Assembly: GCF_000208745.1 (NCBI RefSeq)
Contig: NC_030858.1
Location: 30,163,234 to 30,227,233, forward strand
Reading direction: 5' to 3'
Length of the DNA stretch: 64,000 nucleotides
From: Theobroma cacao
Taxonomy: Eukaryota; Streptophyta; Magnoliopsida; Malvales; Malvaceae
This document shows positions 48,760-62,639 of this stretch, piece after piece (the first letter of the stretch is position 1; each line of letters starts with the position of its first letter). A program made the translations under genes and the position numbers. The notes beneath the pieces were generated by a model. The model saw only the letters and a program-made list of their open reading frames with translations, was not told the DNA's origin and did no database searches.

Positions 48760-51700
48760 TCACATCTCATTGCTCAGCCGGCATAGGCCCGAATAAACAG
48801 CTTTCCGGAAAAGAGGATGGGCATCTTCAGTTAACACCTCCACATCCAACTTCTCAATGTGAGGCCATATCTGCCAAAATGCAAATTGGTACTAAATATT
48901 AGATAAAATCCAGTTTGCTGCACATTCAGTCATCATGTGGGAATTCATTCAAGGAAAATGCAATTAGAGAGGACAAACATGCACAAAGCAAGTATGTGTG
49001 AAGAAACAAGCACCAATCTGGTACATTTAAGGCTACATGTGATAAGGTACATCATGTCAAAGGGTAATATAGTCCTAAAACAAATGCATTCCTCAAAAAT
49101 TCGTAAGTGGAAGCACTATTTTAATCGTTATCGAAGATTTGACCTCAATGTGAAGTTCACTGATCCGTCATTATTCCTAGATCTGTGTTTTAGTATACAG
49201 CGAACTTGTCAAATGTGGAAATTTACAATGTAACTCTAATTCTTGCCTTTAGGAATGCTTCAGAACAGTGTTAACCAACTGTTAAAGAGTCCAAGAATCG
49301 AAGTCACAAAAGTCGAGAGAGACAATATGGGAGATGGAGTGTTCCACCGCCTGAGCTTATCATGGAATATTAATAACTTTTCTCATTTCACTGTTTTGGA
49401 ATCTTGATTTCTTGATATACAAGTCTGACGCAATCCAGTTATATTTATTTATAATGTTCTAACTATGTAATGTCTAGCTTTTCTGCCATGCAGGTATTGC
49501 ACAGACCAACACACAATCACACTAGTGAAAGCCTCTGACTGCACCTATGGAGTAAGTAAAGATATGCCCACCAACAGCCAAAAGGAAGGCCTTGTGGAGT
49601 TAGACTGCAAAAGAACTCAGAGTTATTGTGGTCTCCTCTTAAATTGGGGCAGAGTTAGGAAATGTTCATTGAATATTAGCATAATAACTTCCTAGTCAGA
49701 AAGTTTCAAATTGGAAAAAAAAAGGCGCACTTGGTAGATTAAAGCATCAGTTTATTTTTTAAAAACATACTGCAGTGGCTATAGATCAAAATTTGGTAAA
49801 GATATAGTCACAGAGAAACATCATAAAGTCATCATGACATCCATTAAAGAACAGGAGCTCAATAAACAGTACTTACCTCGGATGCATATTGCCTTGAGAA
49901 GGCCTTGACATAGCCCAGAGTTGATAAACACCACTGTTCTTTTTCCCCTACATTATAAATATTTGTTGCCTTACTCCCATTTGGCTGACTGCAATATAGC
50001 AAGAAAAAATAATTAATTCACTGTTATTTTGACATCATAAAATGACAATGTGCATAAAAAAAAAATAAAGACAAGGGGCCAGGGAACGGTTGAGGAGTTG
50101 GAACCTTTTCTTAGGTCTTCCATTCTCATCATCCACCTCCATAGTTGATGATTCTTCAAGGTCAACAGCCATTGAGTCTCCATGGATAGACTTTAATGCT
50201 TGCAATGTTCCAGCCCTAGATGCATCAGGTAGACGTTCCACCAAAACATTGGAGAAATTTTTGTATAGAGAGAGGAACAAAACCTACACATTTCAATCAC
50301 ATCAAAAATGGAATAAGGTAATTGGAACAGAAATTCTGATAAGAAAAAGGTTGATCTGGTAATTTATGCTAGTAACAGACCAAAGAACACTGGGGCTGTA
50401 AACTGAAGACAGGGTCGCGACAAAAGAAGAGAAAACACATTCAAACAAGTAAATATATCCATATAACAACAATATACTTCTCAAACAATATCAGCTAGTA
50501 TCACTTCATTACAGCAAAGGGGAATACACTTGGGTGCATTATCCAAGTATAACTAAAAATGGAAATTAAATTAGAACTACAACCCATATATATGGGCTGC
50601 ATGTTCGTCAATCTAATAAAAATGCATGTTTCTACTCAACAGTTCATAGCATTTTGAGTGCTGCCATAATCAGTGATACATTAGTATTTAAGTGCTATTG
50701 TTACATTCAAAGAAGATCAGAACATGCTAGTTAAAGGGCATAGACAGAAATTCTGATCTACGCATCAAGCACATAAAATTGATCAGTACACCCCTCCAAA
50801 CCAACAAGTAGTGAAGATTTCAACCACAAGGACAAAGTTTCCGCACAATATTGCAATGCTATTGGACAAAAATCAAAGATACGTCAGTTGAATCTAATAC
50901 CTCATTTTCATCTAATGCTCGAGCAAGAAGAGCCTCCTTGGCCTGTAAAGAGTCATGAATAGATACTTCCTCTTCCTTAGCTTTTTCAGCCTGAGTTTTT
51001 AAGCTCTTTAGCCTTGCAGGGTTTTCACCAAGAACAGGTTCACCTTCCACTAGTGTAAGCTTCGACTCAGCAGCCTCTAAAGCTGCTTTTGCCTTAGATG
51101 CAGCTTCTTCTGCTGATATAACACCCTTCTTCAGAGATGATATCTCTTTCCTTAGATCAGTGATACGATTGTATGTCTTACTAACTGCATTCCTGAGAAT
51201 CTGTGAAATTAAAAGAGGAAGTCTTTGTGATGGAACTAATTTTTGAACAGATACAATGAACATGATCTGCTTAAAACCACACACAGAGACATGATTAATT
51301 TTTCAAAGAGACCACAGGATAAATGAATGCCCAAGCAGTTAGAGTAAAAAAGGTTCAAAATTAAAAAGAAAGAAACAGGGAAAAGGGGTAATCTTCAATT
51401 TCTTTTCCTGTGAAGCAAGGGAGTAATTATATTAATTTCAGATCAAAGCTTTCCAACAGTTCATTTTGGTTTTTTATATTTATTTTTTGAAAAAAAAAAA
51501 ACCTCAGGATCTCAAACGTTGCCAAAAAACTCCAGTATTTAGTAAGTTTCAAAGTCCAAAAAGTAGTAAAAACAAAGATCTGAAATGGCTTAAACTTCCA
51601 AGTTTCTGTCTAATAGATTTGGGTGACTCTGGCTCGTCTATGGTCTAATTGAATTACTGAATTCAATTCAACCGTACACTTAACAGGTACATAGCTAGGA

Positions 51701-54700
51701 AACTTGAACCATACTTTTGAAACTATGCTTTTGTTTGTGGAAAGTGGGGGGAGGGGTGGCAGGCAAATATAAACTGAATTTGTTGATGTACCTCCCATGG
51801 ACGATCTGATATATGAAATTGCCCAATGTTTTCTGGAGAGAAGACCCATCTCACAATGGCCAAATTAGATATAAGACGATAACCCATCATCCTATCAATT
51901 GCTATGGATGTCATCTGCGCATTGTTCTTCCAATATGAGCTCACTTCAGCTATGAGCATGACCTGCTTATCCTGATCAGGACATATTTTCGCGATGACCT
52001 GCCCATATCTCTCCAAGACAGTGATCAAATGAGTGAAACTTTTAGATCCAATGTCAAGAAGAGTTTGTACAACCACACTGAGGGTAATTTCCAGACCATG
52101 TGCAGGATATATATTTTCCTCAATCAATGAAATTATCTCATGTGCTGTTTGCCTTCCTTTCACCTTATTGCTAATTTCAGCGGAAATTGCATGTTGTTCA
52201 GTTCTTTCTCCACCATCCTCTACACTATACTTGAAGTTTGGACCACCTTTGGGTGGAAGCAACTCTTCTAGGGCAGGTGCATTCTCAATGCTCTACGTTA
52301 ACAAATGTTGTGAAGGAGAAATGTTACCAAGTAGCAACAAGCCAAGGTTAGTGTAACATATCTTCTACTGGCACAAGTAATATAACCTATTTACAAATAA
52401 GGGAGATTAAGAGTTTTTTAACCATTATTCATTGCCCCCAGCCAAAACCTACATTCTAACCATATTAACAATACTCTGGAATAAAACAAGTATTCTAGCA
52501 ACTCTCTTACCTGCTTTATTTTGTCCCAATATGACAAACGAACTTCTCTTTCCAAGACCTCTTGAACAAATACACGCTGCGGAGCCCAATTTGGGAGGTC
52601 AAGGACATAAGCCCATTCTTCCCAAGGCCAAATAAATTGGAAGTTTGATCTGTGAAGCCAGGAAATTATTGTTAAATGTACACAAATCAGCTGAAAATGT
52701 GATCTCAAACCAAAATCCAGAAAGGCAGAGCAAGGGACCTAGTTGGTGGCTTGGTGCAATGAACATCTAACTAAATCCCTAGTCATAATTAAAAGCAATA
52801 TCCAATGTGCTAAAAATCATCAAGCATAAAACAACAAGAAAAAGGTATATTATTGTGGAAAAAAAAGAATAACAGAACTTATTGAGGACTTACAAATGGT
52901 GTGAAAACCAAAGGATAAGTCGTGTCCGACACTCCATGTCTAAATCAGCAATTTTATCAAAAAGAGCGCGAACCGCACCGGCTACAACTGCAGGAAAGGC
53001 ACCGGGGAGAGCCTAAGCATTAAACTACAATGTCAGACACTTGATTTAAAGGCCAAAACAATTTCTTATGAAAAGAAAAGAAAAAAGAAAAATAAGCAGT
53101 AACAGCTTCTATACTACCTTACAGAGGTCCATAATAACCAGTGTGTAATATATTGGCCTGAATGGGGGTTGCGGTAACAAAAGCAGCTGCAAGAACAACA
53201 CAGAGTTATCTTTCTGTGTCAGAGGTTCTAACAGGTAAAAGATAGATACATAAATATAAAACATGCTCTTTTTTTAAATTTAATATATATATATATATAT
53301 ATATATATTTATGTATTGTAGGCTTCTAACCACAATTTAAGCCTTAAAAGGTCACAATAATAATCACAACTTTAAAGTAACTTTCTTTGATAGTAACATT
53401 GCTTATATATATATATATTGTAGGCTTCAAACTACAATTTAAGCCTTAAAAGGTCACAATAATAATCACACCTTTAAAGTAACTTTCCTTGATAGTAACA
53501 TTGCAAAGCAGTAGCTAATTAATGACTTATCCACAAAAAAAAAAAGCAGTTATTAATTTGTTTTATATTTGATTTTGTAGATAATGGTAATAAAAGAAGA
53601 TAGAACCAGCCAGAGAGTGCCAAATTCACTTTAACCTACACAATTTGGGGGAGGAGCATGACAAAACCAGATAATAGAAGGTAAAAGTAATTAGCAGTCC
53701 ATGGCACAGTGGTGTCAAGAAAGACCAGCTTGATCTCGTATCCTAGGAGTCATACTGTTTCAATGGCCATTCCAATATTTCTTTCATTTTCTTCTTAAAA
53801 GAATAATTAAAGGAATATTCTCCAAGTCAATATCCATTTCCAGAAATGCATTAGCTATATGATGAAATGGCATTTCATAATGCATGCAACTAGTGAAAAA
53901 ACTGTACATGAAAAAATTAAAGAAGACGGTCTTCAATCACATTATATATTTGAAACATGTGACAATTAAAATTCCTCCTATCCCCTAAGTTCTCCACAAA
54001 TCGTCACTTTAAATTTGATGATTAAAAATAAATTCAGAAAAGGTGTCATTCAGTTTTCTGGATACTACTACGTCATGGCCTATTTTGGTAGATTCCTCTT
54101 AGAGGTAGGTAATGTATACTTCAAAGACGTTACATATACATTTAGGTTTTTAACTCTCTTCCTCTACTTGCAAATGACAAAATGCCAGATCACATGCAAG
54201 TTTAAGCCATTTAAACATGACAGGAAGCATGAAATTACTCTAGTGTTGTTGTCCACTAACTACAGGTGCAAAAGAATTAATATTCCTGTTTATATTTTAT
54301 GTAACAACACATGAAGAAAAAGCATAAATGAGATTATTGGTATTGACAAACAGCTATGAATACATGTAACATAACTTCGTACCTGAGAGAATATTGTCTC
54401 TGCCATCAGATACTCATACCGAAAGGGCACAGGCAGGCCTACCATGAAAGAAGCACATTCCTTTCGACTAGCTTTGCATGAAGCAAGAAACAGAAATAAT
54501 TAAAATTAAGACCAAAGGCCCTAACATACTTTTATAACTAAATGATAAGGAATTAATTCATTCAAAAATCTAAAAAAAAAGATCAGGCTAATGATCCAAT
54601 AAAAGAAAATTACGAATAGCTTTGGCAAAACATGTAGAAAGAGCCTTTCCAAAAAAGAAAGAGCCTTTCACAGAAAAGAAAAACCATGTAGAAAGAGGCT

Positions 54701-57700
54701 AGAATATCAATAATAGTCCTATTTGTAACTCTGTCAAAATGCAACTGAAGGGTTAAAGTAAAAGGCATCAAATAAAAATAAATAAACAAATCGTTAACTG
54801 CTTCTGATATTTGCTGACTATCAAGTAAATCAGGGATGAGTGAGCTTTCAATGTCTACACAGCAGACTGATTTTTCAATAAGGTTTTTGTAATTAATAAT
54901 GCATTAAATTCTAGCATTTATTTAGTTCACAAGAGTTAAACCATACGATATGCGCAAACATGAATAAATATTTACAAACAAAATAGAATAAGCACTGATG
55001 AACTACAGTTTGCGCATTGAGATACTATCAACACAAGATGTTTGACAAAAGCATGACTTTAATTTGATAATCTATCTAATTCAGATTACACCAATCTCAT
55101 TTGCTAAAATGAAAAAATTGTTATTGACAAATCCATGCCCTCTCGACTCACATCTAGTCCTCGTATAGTTCATAATGAAAAAAAAATTATAATCATTACA
55201 AAAAATTAAGAAAGCCATTGTGTAAAATACTGAAAGGTCAGCATTGTGTACAAACCATCCATTCAAGAACAAAAGCACATCCAGCAAATACTCTTCAACA
55301 ACAAAGCGATCAATAGGCTGCAGATCCTGTTAAACAAAACAAGAAATGAGAGATAAAGAAAGAGCTATAAAGAAAATCCAGATTGGAGAGAGGGATGGAT
55401 AAATATAAGCTGTCATGGGCAACTAAATTTAAGACATGAACCCCAGGCCCATCTTTGATGAAGAAGGAAAATGGCAGCAGCCCATGACAAATTCAACAAT
55501 GACATTTTAATAATTTTACCTCTGTTTTACTAGCAGGAAAAATATTAAGTCTGCGTGTCCTTTGAGGATACTTCAACTCTGCCTCATGCTTTTGTTTTCC
55601 ATAAGCTACAGCAGAAATTGTTGAAGGCGGATCCGGTTGCTCAGGACAGCTAATGGGACCAAACTCATGAGACTTTCCGGCAACTAGCTGGGCTTCAAAT
55701 GATAGGTGAGGCCTTGGAACTAGCAAATAAAAACAGATCATGAAATTAAAACTTGTCATCCAGAAGGGGGAAGGATGGTGGATGGGAAGTAGAGAATCAA
55801 ATCCGAGATAGATGGAAGAGAGACACTGTAAAAAATAAATTTGTATCACAAAATATACTGAATAACTTCTGGCTTATTTGTCATGGTAATATACATTTAT
55901 TTATAGCAAGAGTGAAGGATTTAAAGTAACAAAATAAACAAAGATTAGATATATTACCACTTTCAACTTTCCAACCATTGCTAGATAGAACTTGTATCCG
56001 TTCCCATAAATCTTCAAGGAAATCCTGAAGGAACATGAAGGTAAATATTGATGAACAAAGTTGCATCCTGGCTATATCAATAATTAAGAATTGTTGTGTA
56101 AAATTGAAAAATTAGAAAGGAGCATGGAACAATGAGAAATTAACAATAATGGAATGACAATCTAGTTCCGTTAATCATTATCACAACCATCAAAGCTAAC
56201 TGCTAAAGCTAGAGTCGTTCAAAGTCAATTACTTCCCATAGCACAAGTGCCCTCAATGCCAAAAGATTTCTCTATACTGTGTGAAATTCCTGACATATTG
56301 GCACTTTTTAAATGATTTTACTGAGCTAGAAAGTTATGATATCATCTAAAAAGCTCTGATTCTTAACAGTTTGAGACAAATAATGAACATATGCAGCATT
56401 TAACATGGTTAAATTTAGTCAAGCCAAACATATATAAAATAGACATTTCATTTATGCCAGGCAAACACATAAGTCTGAAAAACTTCTAACAATTCACACA
56501 GAATTTCGAGATTTACCATAGAGCACACAGATTAACATCAATAGTTTCCAATTATAGCCACAATAACCAGAATCATCAGTTGCAACACCACATGAGCAAC
56601 CTGCCGAAGCAATATGGACCACTATCCTAGAAACAGTACTACCAAGAACCAAGGCTTGTCCTAGCAGTTCTTACCCTCCTTAGGAAGGATAAAATCCAAG
56701 GTTTGAATCCCCCTTACTCCCCTGGACCTCCTCATATGTACCCCAAAAAATTAATAAATAAATAAACACCACCATTACAAGTTGCATCACAGAATGCTTA
56801 CAGAGCTCATTCCTTATAACAACAGAACCAAAGGAATAGGACCACATTTAACAACCTATAGAGACCTAAATATTGAATATCAACATTAAGGTTTCAATTC
56901 AGAACAAGGATAGTTGAGTCACGGCAGCAAAACATACCTTTTCAACTAGGTCGCCTCCCGGCTCATCATCCTCAAAAAAAGATAATCCAGAGTCAGAAGT
57001 ATGCCTTCGAATGCTCAAATAGGCTTCTATACCAACCATGACTCTTTCAATCTCCTCAGGAACTTGCTGATTACATACACATTTGTTTCTTTCAGAATAC
57101 AGTAAGAATCTCAATTAAAATTGAGTGAATTTAATCTAAAACCATAATAGGCATTAAGAAAAACTATATAAGTGATAAAATATAGTTACCAATCCTTGCA
57201 ACCTAAAGTGTTATGCAACCTAGACAGTAGAAACCAGGTGGCAAGTGAATTACACAATGATTCTCCCCAAAAAAATTTTACTGTCATTTGAAAATACACT
57301 GCTTTCTTCAGATGAAGAAATTACTATTATCATATAACTCTAAGCAACCAATTAATTTCTGTAATTTGTAAACTAATATTTGTGGATGAGTAAATTTTGA
57401 AATAGAACTTTTACTAGTCTAAGTGAAACACACAATGTAGGTCGTTAAGATACTTGACAAAAATAAACTAAAAGGTAACAACAAAAAGCTAGAAAGACAC
57501 TGCCAAAAAAATGGAAGGATATTTATTCAAAACAAATATTTTTAATCTAATAAACTGTGAGTTGAAATTGAATGGGGTAATATGCTGCAGTTTTCTAACA
57601 TTTTAAAAGGGATGGAAAAAGAAAATAAGCGGAAACTGGGTGATCAGGCAGGTTAAAAGACAGACTCAACAAGAAATTATTACAGGAGAGACAGAGAATG

Positions 57701-60700
57701 AGTTGGTGAGAGGCCAACTTCTCCAAGTGCAACATATTAGTATGTGTGATTGTAATTGACTAATACGATATGATAGGATAAGCATATTTGTCAATTACAA
57801 TCAAGGGATAAGCTATGGTGGCGATGATTATGCATTTTAACATTTTTTTTTTGGTATTATAACACAATTTTTATATTGGTTTTATATATTTTCAAAGACC
57901 AGACTATATTGTTTACAATATAAACATTTTTATTTCTGTATACCACCATTTGTGTATTCTAATTCTTTAAAATTCTTATCTTGCCATGTCAGACCAAGAT
58001 ATAAATATTTCCAGCAGACTAAAAACATAGGTAATCATACGAAGAAAAGCATACCAGGTATCAACAACCACTTAGCTGACAATAATCCCAACCTAACAAA
58101 ACATTACACTAATTAAGGGCTGAGAAAGGCCTCACCTCCATGAGTTCTGCTCCTCCCCATGGAAGACAAGATAAAATGCAAGTCACATAAAAGTCAGCAC
58201 ATGCTTGCCAGGAAGGATTTCCTTTCTCCTCATCCACCGTTGTGGCAGCAGATGATAATAGAGTTTCAAAGACAACTACAAGTGAAGCAGGTTGGAGAAC
58301 TTTACTGCACATCTGTAGAACGCAAAGAAATATAAAAGATGAAGCTTCCTATCATCTTGAAAACAAAAACAAATATACTTTCATTACAGGGTATCTGATC
58401 TAGCAAACTAGTTATAAACCACAAACCACCAACTGGCTGAAAATTAGAAATGCTTCGCGTTTGCAGAACACCCTAATTTCCATATCTATGTCCCTAAAGC
58501 AACTTGGGAAAAGGAAGCTTCAAAACATATATGTATGCATTAAGGAGATATTTGTCAAAAAGTACATAAACTGAAGCTGTAAATGCTGCCTATAAGGTCT
58601 CAAATAACATTTACAGGGTATGCACCAGCACCAGAAAGAAGTTAAAAAATGATTAAGCAAAAGCTAGTATGAGTTTGTCTTTCCTCTTGGTTTGGCACTA
58701 CCAACAAGATTTTGTTAGTAGAATTCCATGCTTAAAAGAAAAAAGTTTAAATAGTAAGAGTTGCATAGTCTTCCAAAATTTACTTTCATTGATCATGAAA
58801 TAAATAGCATAGAAAGCCTTAGTCCTGTTCTCTAGTGTTTTTACTTCAATCATATGGATGAGGCGAAAGTTAAATGCTACTAGGATATTTCCAAATTCAA
58901 GTCTATCCCAAAACAATCACTAATTAACTATATCATAGAGATTAGGCAAGATGGCCATGTAGCCATACTAACATTATACATACCAAAACAGTCAAAAAAC
59001 GCATCAAAATGCGAATTCTGTCACAATTTCCAGAATCTAGAGCCTCCTGAAAAATCCAACATGGAGAAAATGTAAGAGAGAACAAAAAGTAGTATATAGG
59101 GGGAAAAACCAAAAACCCCTGAATCAACAACCAGAGCAATACACTCTTGAAACCATCCAAATTAGAAACTTGCTCACCTGAAAACTAGTTTGTGTATTCT
59201 CGACTATTGTTTTAACAAAGTCCTCATCTTCCAAGTTTAGCAAACCAACCTGTGAGAGAAAGTGTGAGAGGCCGTAGGAAGTGTCACTAAATATGCAAGT
59301 GGAAAAAAGGAGCATCCATGAACAATAAGTCAATTGATAATGAGGAAAAAAAATACACTTACGACAAGCAAACACAAAACAATAAGGTTGTCAAATTTCT
59401 CCCTTTCACTTTTTTTTCTCTGTTGCAATTGAGAAGCATACACACACAAAAGATGGGGACTTCTGCACAAAAAGAAATCTTGTACAGATGTCTTATATCT
59501 CTTCATAGCATTCTTACACAACTTTTGTTTGCAAAATTAGCATTTCTTTGACAGGAACAGTGATGAAAGCCAGAGACAAATTCTAGACATTGTGTAAGAA
59601 TACTCCCTCCTTTTATTTTGTTTTGTCTCTTTCCTAAGAAGAGGAAAGCATCTTTTACTAAGTTATTTCAGAGTAGAAACTAAAATATATAACGAATATT
59701 CCTCACCACATTACTGCTTAAGCCTTAAAAGGCATTATCATAGAAATTTCTTAAGCTTATCTTCATGTGGATAAGAGCTAATGCCAGCAAAGCTACATCA
59801 GAAAATAATAATATAATAAATTTAGTTGACTTGATGGCCAACCAGTTGAATCAGTTTAGCTGTGATACCTAAATAATTCATGCTTTTGGTCAGTTTTTAA
59901 AACACTGGTGTTCACTGTAGTCTAGCAGGATTGATCCATTGAATGTTATTATTTAAGTATCTAGCCACAATTGACGATGCAAGGAAAACAAACGTGGTCC
60001 TAGTGAAGGATTTTCAAGGGTCACTCTAGCATTTTGAGTTGTTTCATATTTTGGGGAGCTCCCTTATTAACATCATTTAGTAGCAATACGCTAATTTCAC
60101 ATATTACAACAAAAAAAAAAAAAGAGGAGGGAGCGGATCCTCAGATTTTCCAACCAAGAAGTGACATGCAAGACAATTTAAGAAGTGATCTTCAAAAAAG
60201 TAACATGACAAGCACTAGAAACCCAATTTTCAGTGCTCAGAGTTTTAGTACAATAATCCTTGCTTACATGACAGTTTAGTATCTCATTTTTATTAATTGT
60301 TTTTGGAGAAAAAAAAAAGTTTCTTTGTCTACAATAGGATTACACTGATTTAAAAAAAAAAAAAAACTTACAACTTCATGTCCTCGTCTGTTGGGAAAAA
60401 TGCCCACAGTGCATAGTCCAAAATTGTCAAAAATAGATTCAGCATACTTTTACAAACTCAGAGATTCAACCAAATATTTACCCATTATTTCTGATGAAAA
60501 CAACTCCATTGAGAAATAATTTATTGTAACAATCACACCAGGAGTGGTGAGTCAGAATAAATGAATGAGTACTTTTGTTTACGTAGCTGACACTATCAAA
60601 TGAATGGAAAAGCAGCAAAGGACAACAGAAGAGAGGTTGTAAAAGAATAAGAAGAGCCATACCACTGTTCCATACAGAGGAATCTTGTGAGGCAATTGTT

Positions 60701-62012
60701 CAGCACATTGGAGAAGGAACTGTCAGGATAAAGAAAAAGTAAATAAATGCTTTGGCAATTATCGGCAGAAGAATCATTGCACAAAGGGGAGGGGGAGGAG
60801 GGGATGGGAATAGACTACAAATCACCATTTGTTAATATGAGCTAATAGATTGACCTGCATACAGACAAAACAAATCTTCACCTTTTGGCTTGATTCAAGC
60901 ACCAAAAACAAAAAAAATCTATTCTTCTTGAAGGGTTTCTAAATATAGGTATCAACAGAAATCAAAATAACAATCTGTATAGACCTCAAGCACAGAACTA
61001 TATAAATTATCCTTGAAAAGAAATCGTCCAACTCATGGACTCACAGGTTACCTTTATCATTTAAGTATTTTTTTTATTATAAACAATCATAGAGTTCTGA
61101 ATGAGGTTACTCAAAGGATATAATTATTTAACTCAGTAAGCATGGCAGTGGTTTTCCTCTATGCTTTTTATAAACATTCTATCCAGATTTTCTTGATGCA
61201 TCATACTAATTGCATTAAATGTGGTGCCTTTTTTATGAGTTCTTATTGCAATGTCTTCTACTTATCCATATAAGAAAATGGAGCAAGAATAAAAGCACAA
61301 AAAAAAAAAATAACTTAGATCTTTAAGTGCTCATATGCAACCCCTCCCCTCTCAGAGCAACCAACAAAAGAATAAATAGACATTTCCTTTTCAGAAGAGC
61401 TTCAAGCTCTTTCATCAAACTCTAAAACTAATGTTCCAAAATAGCAGCTTATATCTATAAAACAACTAAAATAATGAAATATAAACGGAAAACACTACCT
61501 TGAATGTAATTAATGCTCCTATAAGTAATTTTACTTATCCACCATTCCCTTTTAGGTTTCTGGAAAAATATAATAAATTCCAGATGCACAAATCCAAAAG
61601 CTCCACTTTAAAACCTAATAAAATTATTTCAGAATTTCCCATTAACTACTTAAAATTTCTTCTCATTTTCAACCATTCCATAACTTAAATGTGCACTAAC
61701 AAAAACACAATGTAAAGGAAACTAAAGCAAATGAGCTTGAGATTACAGGCAAAATATCATTAGAAGAATGTTCCAGCTCTCTCCGTAAAGCTCCATAGCA
61801 AGTTTCCTGTAATTTCAAAAACAAAACCACAAAAAATGATAAAAAGTACTGTGATAAAAAAATATAAAAATGCACTGTAAACTAGGGTTTTATTTACGGG
61901 GGAAGAAATTAGAGAGATATGTACGGACAATGTGGTCTTTGAATTCGGAAGAGGAACTGTACTCGGAGCATTTGTCACCGATTCGAAGAAGAAGGCTTTT
62001 CCAGCTGCTCAT
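48760..62012 (-). CDS. ABH1: nuclear cap-binding protein subunit 1 (CBP80/ABH1)
   Basis: Nineteen exons: 61929-62012, 61747-61806, 60663-60719, 59178-59249, 58984-59046, 58136-58312, 56938-57066, 55958-56024, 55520-55719, 55256-55326, 54383-54467, 53118-53186, 52894-53012, 52511-52649, 51792-52292, 50901-51200, 50105-50283, 49877-49988 and 48760-48870 (2595 nt, 864 aa; Arabidopsis ABH1 is 848). The protein opens MSSWKSLLLRIGDK and keeps the three helical MIF4G-type domains: 'FVKTIVENTQTSFQ', 'PPFRPIYYTLVIMDLCKALPGAF', and 'FQFIWPWEEWAYVLDLP' with 'SFTHLITVLERYGQV'. A coiled coil (about residues 650-740, 'AASKAKAALEAAESKL') follows. With CBP20 it binds the m7G cap of nuclear RNA and acts in splicing, microRNA processing and ABA response. 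The acidic 'MAVDLEESSTMEVDDENG' near the C-terminus is typical. No damage is seen. Confidence 0.97.
53283..53515. repeat. 102-bp tandem duplication with AT microsatellites in a CBP80 intron
   Basis: ATTGTAGGCTTC starts copies at about 53315 and 53417; both run through AATTTAAGCCTTAAAAGG to TAGTAACATTGC with few mismatches. Each is preceded by an (AT)n tract (about 53283-53308 and 53404-53418), which may have primed the duplication. Confidence 0.85.
56640..56765 (+). mobile_element. possible second type of tRNA-derived SINE in a CBP80 intron
   Basis: GGTTTGAATCC (56700-56710) is one base from a B box. TCCTAGCAGTTCTT upstream could be a decayed A box. The stretch ends in AATTAATAAATAAATAAA. 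No target duplication was found, so this is tentative. Confidence 0.35.
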
Positions 62013-62639
62013 AATTTTTTTCCTCTTTTTCTTTTTTTTTCTAGGGAAACAAACAGGTTTGATTGGAGAGCGAAATTAAACGAAACTGTCACTTTGTTGG
62101 CAGTAAGACTAAAGAGCAAAGAAAGGGTGGAAGAGAGGGATTTTGCAGGGGTCTTCTGATTTCCTACAGTCTTTTCAACCCTAAACAGGGACCCTGGAGG
62201 CCCAAAATATTCTTCTCCGCCCTTAACTTTGGACTTAAGTTTTCAGTGTAGGCCCATGAAAAGGCCTAATTCTTTTAAAATAATTTTTTAACTATTACAA
62301 TAAATTTTCTATTTGGCCAAAAAAATATTAAATTATACTTTTTGGAAAAAAAAATAGGGACAAGAAAAAGAAAAGATTTAATTGAATTGGAGTTTATGTG
62401 AAATTTTGATATTTTGAACTTAAGAATAATATAATAATAATTACTAATTAAAAATAATATCCAAAAACATGTGATGATTCTAACTTTAGATAAAAAATTT
62501 GATAATCGTGTCATTGTGATAAATTATAATTTTGTAATATAAATAAATCATGGAATTTTTATATTAACTTGTAATTTGTTTATTGTTATTAGTGAATATT
62601 ATTATTGTAGCATTATCATAATACAACTATATTACTTAA
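62013..62639. promoter_or_regulatory. upstream region of CBP80
   Basis: 62013-62160 probably holds the leader and core promoter (read leftward). No clear TATA box. From 62270 on the DNA is AT-rich and featureless. Confidence 0.35.
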
